Below are positions 1-6,145 of a stretch of 7,109 bases of DNA, piece by piece. The DNA is from Methylobacteriaceae bacterium (GTDB lineage Bacteria > Pseudomonadota > Alphaproteobacteria > Rhizobiales > Beijerinckiaceae), in contig JAISTL010000190.1 in NCBI GenBank assembly GCA_031272615.1, forward strand, positions 1 through 7,109, written 5' to 3'. Below the pieces are notes generated by a model. That model searched no databases. It saw nothing but the letters and a program-made list of their open reading frames with translations, and was not told where the DNA came from. The position numbers were made by a program, and so were the translations under genes. Position 1 is the stretch's first letter; each line of letters opens with the position of its first letter.

Positions 1-595
1 AATCTCCGGTGACCATCCCGCCGATTTTGGGAATCACCTTGAGGGAATAGAATTCGTAGAGACGGTCCAGCAGCGGCACCTCCACTGTGGAAAACTCCAG
101 ACAGAGGAAATGTCCGCCGGGCTTGAGAACCCGCCGGGCTTCGGTCAACGCGGTGTCGATTCGCGGCACGTTGCGGATGCCGAAAGCGATGGTGCAGGCG
201 TCAAAAGTGTCGTCGGCGAAGGGCAGATGCTCGGCGTTACCCTGAATGAACTGCAGCCGGCGGAGGAACTCTTCCGGCGCCCGCCGGCGGCCCTCCTCCA
301 GCATGGCGGGGTTGATATCGAGAATGGTCACCCGGGTTTGCTCACCGCCGTCCCTGAGGATGCGGAAGGCGATGTCGCCGGTGCCGCCGGCGATGTCGAG
401 GCACAGGAACGGCCGGTTCAGCGGTACCCGCAGCCGGGCGACGAACATGTTTTTCCACGCCCGGTGCAGACCGAAGGACATGATGTCGTTCATCAGGTCA
501 TAGCGATTCGCCACCGAGCGGAAAACATCGTTGACCCGGCCCTGCTTGGTTTCAACGGGAATCTCCTTGAATCCGAAATGGGTGGTGTCGCTCAT
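1..595 (-). CDS. ubiE: UbiE demethylmenaquinone/ubiquinone C-methyltransferase, C-terminus cut by window edge
   Basis: SAM-dependent C-methyltransferase of quinone biosynthesis (2-methoxy-6-polyprenyl-1,4-benzoquinol methylation for ubiquinone; demethylmenaquinone in organisms that make menaquinone). Reading the minus strand from the ATG at 595-593 gives 198 codons before the window ends; the family is about 250 residues, so roughly the last 50 are missing. Visible: the UbiE signature [17 protein letters not shown] at residues 32-48, SAM motif [10 protein letters not shown] at 66-74, the acidic ribose-binding D93 in ILDINPAML, and [14 protein letters not shown] at 119-132 followed by FGIRNV and RVLKPGG at 155-161. 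A strong Shine-Dalgarno (GGAAGGAG read on the minus strand, plus positions 601-608) sits five bases before the ATG and fixes the start. Divergent from the AraC-type gene. In many alphaproteobacteria ubiB follows ubiE; that side lies outside the window. Confidence 0.96.
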   Translation of the reverse strand, partial: MSDTTHFGFKEIPVETKQGRVNDVFRSVANRYDLMNDIMSFGLHRAWKNMFVARLRVPLNRPFLCLDIAGGTGDIAFRILRDGGEQTRVTILDINPAMLEEGRRRAPEEFLRRLQFIQGNAEHLPFADDTFDACTIAFGIRNVPRIDTALTEARRVLKPGGHFLCLEFSTVEVPLLDRLYEFYSLKVIPKIGGMVTGD

Positions 596-645
596 CGTCA
601 CTCCTTCCCCTGCCGCGCCTCGCGCTCCTTCATAGCGAAAAAACC

Positions 646-677
646 TCGGCATGGCTATTTTTCTGTACATCGGCATG
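646..677. repeat. Direct repeat TCGGCATG x2, possible AraC-type operator
   Basis: TCGGCATG occurs at 646-653 and again at 670-677, same orientation, 24 bases apart, in the 135-base space between the divergent ubiE and araC-type genes. AraC-family proteins commonly bind directly repeated half-sites spaced about two helical turns apart, often at their own promoter. Here the repeat lies 40-70 bases before the putative -10 of the regulator. The link to this regulator is inferred from position only. Confidence 0.3.
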
Positions 678-714
678 TGAGGAATCGTCGACTTCTGTCC
701 CCCAAGTGGTTTCA

Positions 715-723
715 TGCTATAGA
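715..723 (+). promoter_or_regulatory. Putative extended -10 for the AraC-type gene, leaderless mRNA likely
   Basis: TG-C-TATAGA at 715-723 resembles an extended -10 element (TGnTATAAT, one mismatch in the hexamer). No convincing -35 lies 16-18 bases upstream. Transcription would begin around 730-731, the A of the regulator's ATG, which would make the message leaderless. An in-frame stop (TGA 725-727) excludes any earlier start, and the only SD-like run (GAGG 726-729) is one base from the ATG, too close to work. Confidence 0.35.
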
Positions 724-730
724 TTGAGGT

Positions 731-1453
731 ATGGCCCAAACGGATATCATCTACGCCACCGACAAAACCTGCGAAGCGATTCTCTTGCGCGGCAAGCCGT
801 TGCCCTATCCCGTTCATACCCATGTCTCGGTGCTGACGGCGGGGCTGGTGCTGGAAGGTTCGCTGGGGCTGTGGCGCTGCGGTTCAACAATACCTGTCGG
901 CAACGGGGAAACCTTCACCGTGGCTCCCCATGAACCGCATACCCTGCTGGCCGGCGGCAACGTTCTGCTGCTCACCGTCTGCGTCGATGTGAATTCCCCA
1001 CCGGCGCCGTTCCGGTTGCCGGACGCGTTGGAGTCACTGTTGCCGGCGACGGTTGACAGGGGTGGCATTCTAGGCAAAATCCCGGAAGCCCTCGCCGCCT
1101 GTCGGGAACGCGCCGCCGCAACAAGGCGGGAAGGAATCGCCGCAGGCATTTGCGCCGCCCGGGAACGGCTGGAACGCGCGCCGGAGGAAGACTGGCGCGT
1201 GCGGAAACTGGCGGCGGAAGCGGGACTTTCCGTCGGTGAGTTCATCCGCCGCTTCCGCGCCTGCGCCGGGCTCCCGCCCCATCGCTTTCTGGTTCAGAAC
1301 CGGGTGCGTCTCGCCAAGCGGTTGCTGCGGCAGAACCTGTCGCTCACCGAAACCGCCCATTCCTCCGGCTTTTTCGACCAGAGCCATTTCATCCGCTGTT
1401 TCCGCGGCCTGTTGCTGATGACTCCGGGGGAATTCCGCACCCGCAGCCGGTAA
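731..1453 (+). CDS. AraC/XylS-family transcriptional regulator with N-terminal cupin sensor
   Basis: A 240-residue DNA-binding regulator. Residues about 20-85 form the small-molecule-sensing cupin half (PVHTH at 27-31, a Gly-rich turn, then PHEPHTL at 66-72), as in AraC_binding-type sensors. Residues about 153-240 are the double helix-turn-helix: first HTH around [21 protein letters not shown] (from residue 155), second [20 protein letters not shown] at 204-220, then the family hallmark [13 protein letters not shown] at 224-236. The length is short for the family, with a minimal linker of about 60 residues (Ala/Arg-rich helix). The start at 731 is forced by an upstream in-frame TGA at 725. 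It converges on a single-domain cupin gene with a gap of only 20 bases, and an AraC regulator beside a cupin enzyme or sensor is a common pairing. Inducer and targets are unknown; control of itself and the cupin gene is an inference. Confidence 0.9.
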   Translation: MAQTDIIYATDKTCEAILLRGKPLPYPVHTHVSVLTAGLVLEGSLGLWRCGSTIPVGNGETFTVAPHEPHTLLAGGNVLLLTVCVDVNSPPAPFRLPDALESLLPATVDRGGILGKIPEALAACRERAAATRREGIAAGICAARERLERAPEEDWRVRKLAAEAGLSVGEFIRRFRACAGLPPHRFLVQNRVRLAKRLLRQNLSLTETAHSSGFFDQSHFIRCFRGLLLMTPGEFRTRSR

Positions 1454-1457
1454 TTCC
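1429..1457. other. Inverted repeat across the araC-type stop codon, possible shared 3' hairpin
   Basis: GGAATTCCG (1429-1437) pairs with CGG-T-AATTCC (1448-1457) around a 10-base loop: nine pairs with one bulged T. It spans the TAA at 1451-1453 of the AraC-type gene and lies 16 bases before the 3' end of the convergent cupin gene. There is no T-tract on either side, so it is not a standard intrinsic terminator, but it could stabilise 3' ends or block read-through between convergent genes. Confidence 0.35.
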
Positions 1458-1473
1458 TCATCCCGCAGGCGTT

Positions 1474-1866
1474 TCAGCAGAGCGCCGGGAAAAACTTGGC
1501 GAAGAGGCAGAGGCCGTCGGCGCCCGCCGTCACTTCGTGTGGACTGTTTTTCGGCAGAATCGACACGGTTCCCGGCTGATACTCGAGGCTTGCGCCGTTG
1601 CTGAGGCAGGTTCCCGAACCGCCGATCACCTCGTGGGTCTCCAGTTGTTGTTCGTGAACATGCCTGCCGATGACCGCTCCCGGCGCGAGGCGCACCAGGT
1701 GGAAACTGAACGCGCCTCCGGTTTGCGCCGCGGGAACGATGTGTTTCAGTTCCACGCCCCTGAATACCGGATGGGCCGACCACGGGATATCGGCGAACGC
1801 TGTTTCGGCGTCGGGCAGCGCCAGGCGCCCGTTGTTGAACCGTTCAAAGACTGTTGAATTTTCCAT
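1474..1866 (-). CDS. Small cupin-domain protein
   Basis: A 130-residue single-domain cupin, predicted cytosolic (no signal peptide). Cupin motif 1 is visible as GRHVHEQQLETHE at 67-79, giving likely metal ligands H69, H71 and E76 (or E79). Motif 2 is LPKNSPHEV at 104-112 with H110 as the fourth ligand. The core beta barrel spans about 50-125, and an N-terminal arm (residues 1-45) leads in. A good SD (AGGAG on the minus strand, about 1872-1876) lies five bases before the ATG. The family includes dioxygenases, isomerases and ligand-binding proteins, so metal binding is supported but the substrate is not. It is convergent with the AraC-type regulator, itself a cupin protein, and is the most likely local target of that regulator. 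The two are not obvious duplicates. Confidence 0.85.
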   Translation of the reverse strand: MENSTVFERFNNGRLALPDAETAFADIPWSAHPVFRGVELKHIVPAAQTGGAFSFHLVRLAPGAVIGRHVHEQQLETHEVIGGSGTCLSNGASLEYQPGTVSILPKNSPHEVTAGADGLCLFAKFFPALC

Positions 1867-1928
1867 GAGTATCTCCTGATGATTGAAGAATGAACCACCT
1901 CGAGGCTACTCTTTTCCGCTTCCCTCCG

Positions 1929-1965
1929 ATTGTACGAAATTGCGCTCCATCGCGGAAAATGCCAT
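1929..1965 (-). promoter_or_regulatory. Putative cupin-gene promoter and upstream box
   Basis: On the minus strand, TACAAT (plus 1929-1934) matches five of six positions of a -10 hexamer. No good -35 lies at the proper distance; instead that place holds ATGGCATTTTCC (plus 1954-1965). This resembles ATGGCTATTTTTC at 651-663 in front of the AraC-type gene. A poor -35 covered by a possible activator box is what an AraC-activated promoter would look like. The evidence is suggestive only. Confidence 0.3.
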
Positions 1966-2000
1966 GATGGCGGACGCAATGTCAGGGAGGGCCCGTGCCC

Positions 2001-2864
2001 ATGCCGGAACTGCCGGAAGTTGAAACCATTCGCCGCGGGCTGGAACCGGTGCTGCTCAACCGCCGCATCGCCGGGGTCACTGTGAAGCGCGACGGGCTGC
2101 GGTATCCGTTTCCGCCGGGATTCGCCCATCGTTTGCAAGGACGCGCCGTCACCGCGCTGACCCGCCGCGCCAAGTTCATGCTGGCGGCGCTCGAAGGCGG
2201 CGAAACACTGATCATCCATTTGGGGATGAGCGGCAGTTTCCTTGTGGAGAAAACAATTACCGACGCCGACTCGGCGGAGCGCCGTCATGATCATGTGGTG
2301 CTGCACCTTTCCGACGGCCCGTTCATCTCCTATCGCGACCCGCGCCGGTTCGGTTTCATGGACTTGACGGCGACGGCGGACGTGCCGAATTCCCGCCATC
2401 TCAGCGCCCTGGGTATCGAGCCCCTCGCCGACGACTTCACCGGTGGGGCGCTGCAACGCCTGTTCCACAAGAAATCCGCACCCGTCAAGGCGGCGCTGCT
2501 GGACCAGCGTCTGGTGGCCGGGCTCGGCAATATCTATGTCTGCGAGGCGCTCTATGACGCCGGGCTTCACCCGGCCCGCGCCGCCGCGTCCCTCACGGAC
2601 ACGGAGGCGGCGCGACTTGCCGGATGTATCCGCGACGTGCTGAACCGCGCGCTTAAAGCCGGCGGCTCCACGCTCAAGGACTACCGCCGCGCCGACGGTT
2701 CCGGCGGCTATTTCCAGCATGACTTCCGGGTCTATGATCGCGAAGGCTGCCCGTGTCCGCGCCCGGGCTGCCGCGGAACGGTGCGGCGCATGGTCCAGAG
2801 CGGCCGTTCGACATTTTTCTGCGACAGATGTCAACCTGAAGGAAGAGAACGGGTTCAGGGCTGA
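2001..2864 (+). CDS. mutM: Formamidopyrimidine-DNA glycosylase (Fpg/MutM)
   Basis: Bifunctional base-excision repair enzyme that removes 8-oxoguanine and formamidopyrimidines and cleaves the abasic strand by beta/delta elimination. From the ATG at 2001 the protein is 287 residues, slightly longer than the usual 270-280. Visible: MPELPEVET with catalytic Pro2 and Glu3, Lys58 in RRAKF, HLGMSGSF at 73-80, YRDPRRFG at 111-118, the DNA-binding helix region GLGNIYVCEALYDAGLHP at 174-191, and the C-terminal zinc finger with C252, C257, C274, C277 and QSGRST at 266-271. A GTG six bases upstream (1995) is also in frame, but the catalytic amine must be the Pro exposed after Met removal. The SD GGGAGG (1985-1990), 10 bases before 2001, allows the ATG, so 2001 is preferred. 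Divergent from ubiE in the usual alphaproteobacterial plan, here with the AraC/cupin pair between them. Confidence 0.97.
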   Translation: MPELPEVETIRRGLEPVLLNRRIAGVTVKRDGLRYPFPPGFAHRLQGRAVTALTRRAKFMLAALEGGETLIIHLGMSGSFLVEKTITDADSAERRHDHVVLHLSDGPFISYRDPRRFGFMDLTATADVPNSRHLSALGIEPLADDFTGGALQRLFHKKSAPVKAALLDQRLVAGLGNIYVCEALYDAGLHPARAAASLTDTEAARLAGCIRDVLNRALKAGGSTLKDYRRADGSGGYFQHDFRVYDREGCPCPRPGCRGTVRRMVQSGRSTFFCDRCQPEGRERVQG

Positions 2865-3142
2865 AAGATGATGAAACGCCGGTGAAATCTCCGGGGAAGC
2901 GGTTGAATCCCGCCTTCAGGCATGTCAATAACCATGCGGTTTGCCGGTGACAGGCGGGGGAGAGATGATATGGGATCGTTTACGGCAAAGGGTTCCCTGG
3001 CAGAGAGCGGAAATGGTTTATCAATCATCTTGACGCGCAGTTTCAACGAGCTGATACACCTCCTTTGTTCCTCACCGATACTTCCGGCGACTTTGGTGTT
3101 CGTCCCGCGAACTGAACCGCCCCCCTTTCGGGAGCCGAAAAA
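2865..3142. other. Intergenic region without a supported gene; possible promoter at 3030-3058
   Basis: This is a 278-base gap. A 74-codon frame (2922-3146) lacks an SD and any recognisable motif and is treated as chance. TTGACG (3030-3035), then 17 bases, then GATACA (3053-3058) is a plausible sigma70-type promoter for the downstream AAA+ gene, with transcription from about 3065 and a leader near 78 bases. The -10 matches only at its three central positions. No convincing terminator follows mutM: short imperfect pairs occur at 2880-2910 but without a T-tract. Confidence 0.35.
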
Positions 3143-4603
3143 ATGAAACACGAGTTTGTTCCCGCGTTGAAATCCGTAATTGACGGCACTTTGAAGTGCG
3201 GTGAGATCGTCGACGACGAAAACATGCTCGACACTTTCGGGATCACCAAGCGGGATCCGACCCGGTCGATGCGCGATGTGATTCAGTTCGATATCATGAG
3301 GTTTTGCGTCCATTTTATGCGCCTGACTGAACATTCCACCCGGGACATGGTCGAGTTCATTGAACAATGCGTCGCCCCCGAAATGAGCGCTCAGTCTGTC
3401 AAGAAGTTTGTGAATGAGCAACAAACCCTTGCCGGGTCCTTCGCTTCCGAAGTCCCGGAGTCCATCAGGATTTTCACTGAGTTGGACATCGCCTCGCTCG
3501 GGTTCATCGAGGGAGGATCGAGCGGAAGCACGGCGATAACAAACACCTTTCGGTTGCTGGGGAACGTGCTGATGAATAATGGGCCGCAGGGCGGATTGGA
3601 CGCCTATCTGGCCATGTTGGAAACCTATATCGACACGAAAAAAAGCGGCGGCTCCGCCGAGCTGCGGTCAACCGGCGTCGTGCAATGGCGGGACATCAGC
3701 GAGAGTGAGGCGAGAGTCGACTCTCCGGCGTCTCAAACCAACGCCATCCGTTGGAAAGACACGGAGCAGCCGGAGTCGGAGCCCTCCCGACCGGATGATT
3801 TGCTGGACGGCCTCAACGCACTCATCGGCCTCGCGGCGGTCAAGAAAGACGTCACGACTTTGGTCAATCTGTTGCGAATCCGCAAAATCCGTGAGGAAAT
3901 GGGCATGACGCAGCCCGAGCTCTCGCTGCACCTGGTGTTTTCCGGCAACCCCGGCACCGGCAAAACCACGGTGGCCCGGCTTCTCGCCGAAATCTACCGC
4001 AAGATCGGTCTTCTTTCCAAGGGGCACCTGGTGGAGGTGGACCGGTCCGGGCTGGTAGGCGGTTACGTCGGGCAGACCGCCATCAAGGTCAAGGAGGTTG
4101 TCGGCGGCGCGCTGGGCGGCGTGTTGTTCATCGACGAAGCCTATTCCCTGACCGTCAACAGGCATGAGAACGATTTCGGGCATGAAGCCGTTGACACCTT
4201 GTTGAAGGCCATGGAAGACAACCGCGGTAATCTCGTGGTCATTGTCGCCGGATATCCGGACCTGATGCGGCGGTTTTTGCAGTCTAATCCGGGGTTGCGC
4301 TCGCGTTTCAACCGTTTCATCACCTTTGAGGACTACACCGCCGATGAAATGTTCGAGATCTTCCTGTCCATGTGCCGCGGGCCGGGCCTGACCCTGGACG
4401 AGCGAGCCTCCGCCCATGTCAAACGCCATTTCGAGACCCGATGCGCCGGGAAAGACAACACCTTTGCCAACGGCCGCGACGTCAGGAACTACTTTGAAAT
4501 CGTCCTCGCCAATCAGGCCAATCGTTTGGCCGGGAAAAACAACCTCTCCAGGACGGACCTGCGCCTTTTGACCTTCTCCGATGTGAGCACGGGGAGCGTT
4601 TAA
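3143..4603 (+). CDS. CbxX/CfxQ-type AAA+ ATPase with unrecognised N-terminal helical domain
   Basis: A 486-residue predicted cytosolic protein with two parts. Residues about 222-480 are an AAA+ module of the CbxX/CfxQ/SpoVK/EccA clade: entry motif [14 protein letters not shown] (224-237), Walker A GNPGTGKT (268-275), pore loop GGYVGQT (306-312), Walker [12 protein letters not shown] (326-336), sensor 1 VIVAGYPD (366-373), arginine finger in NPGLRSRF (382-389) and sensor 2 FANGRDVRN (441-449). All catalytic residues are present, so a hexameric ATP-driven remodeller is expected. Residues 1-170 are predominantly helical with no motif I recognise; a TerB-like fold is only a guess. Residues 171-220 are a polar, acidic linker. 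No rubisco, ESX or sporulation genes are nearby, so the substrate is unknown and CbbX function is not supported. SD GGGAG (3130-3134) lies eight bases before the ATG. The 278-base gap upstream and 78-base gap downstream suggest a stand-alone unit. Confidence 0.88.
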   Translation: MKHEFVPALKSVIDGTLKCGEIVDDENMLDTFGITKRDPTRSMRDVIQFDIMRFCVHFMRLTEHSTRDMVEFIEQCVAPEMSAQSVKKFVNEQQTLAGSFASEVPESIRIFTELDIASLGFIEGGSSGSTAITNTFRLLGNVLMNNGPQGGLDAYLAMLETYIDTKKSGGSAELRSTGVVQWRDISESEARVDSPASQTNAIRWKDTEQPESEPSRPDDLLDGLNALIGLAAVKKDVTTLVNLLRIRKIREEMGMTQPELSLHLVFSGNPGTGKTTVARLLAEIYRKIGLLSKGHLVEVDRSGLVGGYVGQTAIKVKEVVGGALGGVLFIDEAYSLTVNRHENDFGHEAVDTLLKAMEDNRGNLVVIVAGYPDLMRRFLQSNPGLRSRFNRFITFEDYTADEMFEIFLSMCRGPGLTLDERASAHVKRHFETRCAGKDNTFANGRDVRNYFEIVLANQANRLAGKNNLSRTDLRLLTFSDVSTGSV

Positions 4604-4632
4604 GGCATTTCCCGTTTTCCCTCATGAATTAT

Positions 4633-4656
4633 CCCGGTCTATTGATTGCAACCGGG
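4633..4656. other. Perfect 6-bp inverted repeat between AAA+ and transporter genes
   Basis: CCCGGT (4633-4638) and ACCGGG (4651-4656) pair perfectly around a 12-base loop, 30 bases after the AAA+ stop and just before the SD of the transporter gene. No T-tract follows, so it is a poor intrinsic terminator; it could be an operator or a weak leader hairpin. Confidence 0.25.
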
Positions 4657-4681
4657 CTGATGCTGTAGGGGATGCCTCGAC

Positions 4682-5539
4682 ATGACCGCCGCCGGTCACG
4701 TCCGGTTTTCCACCGCTTCTTCAGATTATCGGTCTCCTGTTGGTCCCACAACAATGGAATTTGAAACTCTGCCCGTTCTGTTCGGCGTCGCCCTCGTGGC
4801 CGGATTCATGGATTCCATTGCCGGGGGCAGCGGATTGCTGACACTGCCGGCGCTGCTGCTCGCCGGGTTGCCGCCGGTGGAGGCGCTGGGCACCAACAAG
4901 CTGCAGGGCGTGTTCGGCGCCGGGTCGGCGACGCTGGCCTTCGCACGGGCGCGACTCATCCACTGGCCGACGGCACTGCCCTATGCCGTGGTGTCGACCC
5001 TGTCGGGGGCGGGCGGTGCGCTCATCGCCACCTCCATCCCCAAGGAGATGCTGCAGGCGTTCATGCCGATTCTGCTGGTGCTGGTGGCGCTCTATTTCGC
5101 GCTGTCGTCGCGGATGCGCGATGTGGAAGCCCGGGCGCGGCTCAATCCGGTGCTGTTCGGCTTCACCACGCCGCTGTTCATCGGGTTTTACGATGGCGCG
5201 TTCGGCCCGGGCGCCGGGTCGTTTTACATGGTCGGGTTCGTCACCCTGCTCGGCTACGGCGTCACCAAGGCGACGGCCCACACCAAGCTGTTGAATTTCG
5301 GCAGCAATTTCGGGTCCTTGGCGGTCTTTGCCGTCCAGGGCGCCTTTGTCGTTTCCATCGGCGTCGTCATGGCGTTGGGGGCATTCATCGGCGCGCAGCT
5401 GGGCTCACGGGCGGCGATGCGCTTCGGAACCCGGCTGATCCGGCCGTTGCTGGTCATCGTCTGTCTGGCCATGGCGGTGCGCTTGCTGGCGGATGCCGAC
5501 AATCCGGTGCACCGGTTCATCGGCGCTTATCTCACGTAA
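4682..5539 (+). CDS. TSUP-family (TauE/SafE, DUF81) membrane transporter
   Basis: Inner-membrane permease of the TSUP family, whose characterised members carry sulfite, sulfoacetate or other sulfur-containing and small organic anions; the substrate here cannot be read from sequence. At 285 residues it shows the two inverted DUF81 repeats. Repeat one is GFMDSIAGGSGLLTLPALL (41-59) followed by TNKLQ (71-75). Repeat two is GFYDGAFGPGAGSFYMVG (168-185) followed by AHTKLLNFGSNFGSLAVF (199-216). Hydrophobic stretches fit seven to eight helices. It resembles E. coli YfcA in its N-terminal pattern. The start is uncertain: ATG 4682 has a good SD (AGGGG 4667-4671, 10 bases away), while family similarity begins at ATG 4754 (MEFETLP), which lacks an SD. 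The codons between the two are poor in G/C third positions in their second half. An in-frame stop at 4658 excludes anything earlier. Confidence 0.9.
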   Translation: MTAAGHVRFSTASSDYRSPVGPTTMEFETLPVLFGVALVAGFMDSIAGGSGLLTLPALLLAGLPPVEALGTNKLQGVFGAGSATLAFARARLIHWPTALPYAVVSTLSGAGGALIATSIPKEMLQAFMPILLVLVALYFALSSRMRDVEARARLNPVLFGFTTPLFIGFYDGAFGPGAGSFYMVGFVTLLGYGVTKATAHTKLLNFGSNFGSLAVFAVQGAFVVSIGVVMALGAFIGAQLGSRAAMRFGTRLIRPLLVIVCLAMAVRLLADADNPVHRFIGAYLT

Positions 5540-5568
5540 AAAATTTCGGTTTTTGCGCCTTTGCGTCG

Positions 5569-5597
5569 TTGACCGTCCGCCGTGTTCAGTTTATAAG
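5569..5597 (+). promoter_or_regulatory. rpsT promoter (sigma70 type)
   Basis: TTGACC (5569-5574), a 17-base spacer and TATAAG (5592-5597) make a near-consensus housekeeping promoter. The expected transcription start is about 5603-5605, giving a leader of about 145 bases before rpsT. An inverted repeat AAGCC-TCC-GGCTT (5595-5607) overlaps the end of the -10 and the start point. Confidence 0.75.
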
Positions 5598-5674
5598 CCT
5601 CCGGCTTGAGAGCCCGCCCATCGGTGCGGGACGATTGCGTGTTGTTTCCGGGGTGTGCCGCGTGCCGGTCCGGA

Positions 5675-5683
5675 TGTGGACAA
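5675..5683 (-). promoter_or_regulatory. DnaA-box-like 9-mer TTGTCCACA
   Basis: The minus strand reads TTGTCCACA, one base from the E. coli consensus TTATCCACA and identical to the preferred box of several GC-rich bacteria. It lies in the rpsT leader. A single 9-mer can occur by chance; it gains weight because rpsT neighbours dnaA in many alphaproteobacteria. Confidence 0.3.
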
Positions 5684-5687
5684 TGCC

Positions 5688-5723
5688 CGCCGCTGCGATT
5701 CTTCACGAATCGGCACAGTGGCG
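5688..5723 (+). promoter_or_regulatory. Long hairpin in the rpsT leader RNA
   Basis: CGCCGCTG (5688-5695) pairs with CAGTGGCG (5716-5723, one G-U pair). After a three-base GCA bulge on the 3' side, CGATTC (5696-5701) pairs with GAATCG (5707-5712) around a TTCAC loop. That is 14 base pairs, ending 14 bases before the SD GAGGA (5738-5742). A stem this long just before a ribosomal-protein SD fits translational feedback by S20, which is known to repress its own synthesis in E. coli. That this hairpin is the S20 target is an inference. Confidence 0.5.
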
Positions 5724-5748
5724 CGGCTCGATGTGATGAGGAATACCC

Positions 5749-6033
5749 ATGGCGAATACAGTGTCGGCCCAAAAGATGGTCCGCAAAATCGCAAAGCGTA
5801 CCGAAGTGAACAAGGCCCGGCGCAGCCGCCTGCGGACCTTTATCCGCAAAGTTGAAGACGCCGTTGCCTCCGGCAGCAAGGAAGAAGCGCAGGCCGCCTT
5901 CCGCGCCGCCGAGCCGGAAATCATGCGCGCCGCGCAAAGCGGCGTCATCCATAAGGGCACGGCATCCCGCCGCGTTTCCCGTTTGGCGGCGCAGGTCAAG
6001 AAGCTGGGCGCCGAGGCCGCACCGGCCTCCTGA
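5749..6033 (+). CDS. rpsT: 30S ribosomal protein S20
   Basis: A primary-binding protein of the small subunit that contacts 16S rRNA helices near the bottom of the body. At 94 residues it has the usual length plus a short Ala-rich tail (GAEAAPAS). Visible: [17 protein letters not shown] at the N-terminus, [20 protein letters not shown] at 17-36, and the C-terminal [20 protein letters not shown] at 65-84; overall very basic and helical. ATG is the start, with SD GAGGA (5738-5742) six bases away. It is transcribed from its own promoter (5569-5597) and ended by its own terminator (6067-6090), so it is probably monocistronic. In many alphaproteobacteria rpsT lies just upstream of dnaA; here an unrelated reading frame follows instead. 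Confidence 0.97.
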   Translation: MANTVSAQKMVRKIAKRTEVNKARRSRLRTFIRKVEDAVASGSKEEAQAAFRAAEPEIMRAAQSGVIHKGTASRRVSRLAAQVKKLGAEAAPAS

Positions 6034-6066
6034 GGCGCCGCAACGCCTGTTGCTCCGCAACCAGTG

Positions 6067-6090
6067 AACCCGGCCGCAAGCCGGGTTTTT
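6067..6090 (+). terminator. Intrinsic terminator of rpsT
   Basis: AACCCGGC (6067-6074) and GCCGGGTT (6080-6087) form a perfect 8-bp, GC-rich stem with a five-base loop, followed by a run of five T (6086-6090). It begins 34 bases after the rpsT stop codon. Confidence 0.93.
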
Positions 6091-6108
6091 GCTGTCGAAT
6101 CAGGTCAT

Positions 6109-6145
6109 TCGTCCACACAAGGCGGCAAACGCCCGTTTTTTCACA
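6109..6145 (+). promoter_or_regulatory. Two DnaA-box-like 9-mers downstream of rpsT
   Basis: TCGTCCACA (6109-6117) matches seven of nine bases of TTATCCACA. TTTTTCACA (6137-6145) fits the relaxed consensus TTWTNCACA. Both are on the plus strand, 28 bases apart, in the gap between the rpsT terminator and the next gene. There is no adjacent AT-rich unwinding stretch, so this is at most a weak cluster. Confidence 0.25.

Noticed and set aside
86..94. DnaA-box-like TTTTCCACA on the minus strand within ubiE
   Set aside because: The bases encode conserved UbiE residues (EFST region); a single relaxed 9-mer in coding sequence is expected by chance.
110..727. Long plus-strand frame opposite ubiE
   Set aside because: It mirrors the minus-strand ubiE, whose family motifs are unambiguous; the plus-strand product has no recognisable domain and lacks an SD.
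1746..2834. 362-codon minus-strand frame opposite mutM
   Set aside because: It is a shadow of mutM in GC-rich DNA. It runs through the intergenic region and into the cupin gene in the wrong frame, with no family features.
2922..3146. 74-codon plus-strand frame between mutM and the AAA+ gene
   Set aside because: No SD, no motif, rare-codon pattern unlike the neighbours, and it overlaps the AAA+ start; most likely chance.
3668..4429. 253-codon minus-strand frame opposite the AAA+ gene
   Set aside because: It lies antisense to the Walker A, Walker B and sensor motifs of a convincing AAA+ module; it is a composition artefact.
3143..4603. Calling the AAA+ protein CbbX (rubisco activase)
   Set aside because: The ATPase module is of that clade, but the 220-residue N-terminal part, the overall length and the absence of rubisco genes argue against the specific name.
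5527..6060. 177-codon minus-strand frame opposite rpsT and its leader
   Set aside because: It is antisense to rpsT, crosses its promoter and has no family features.
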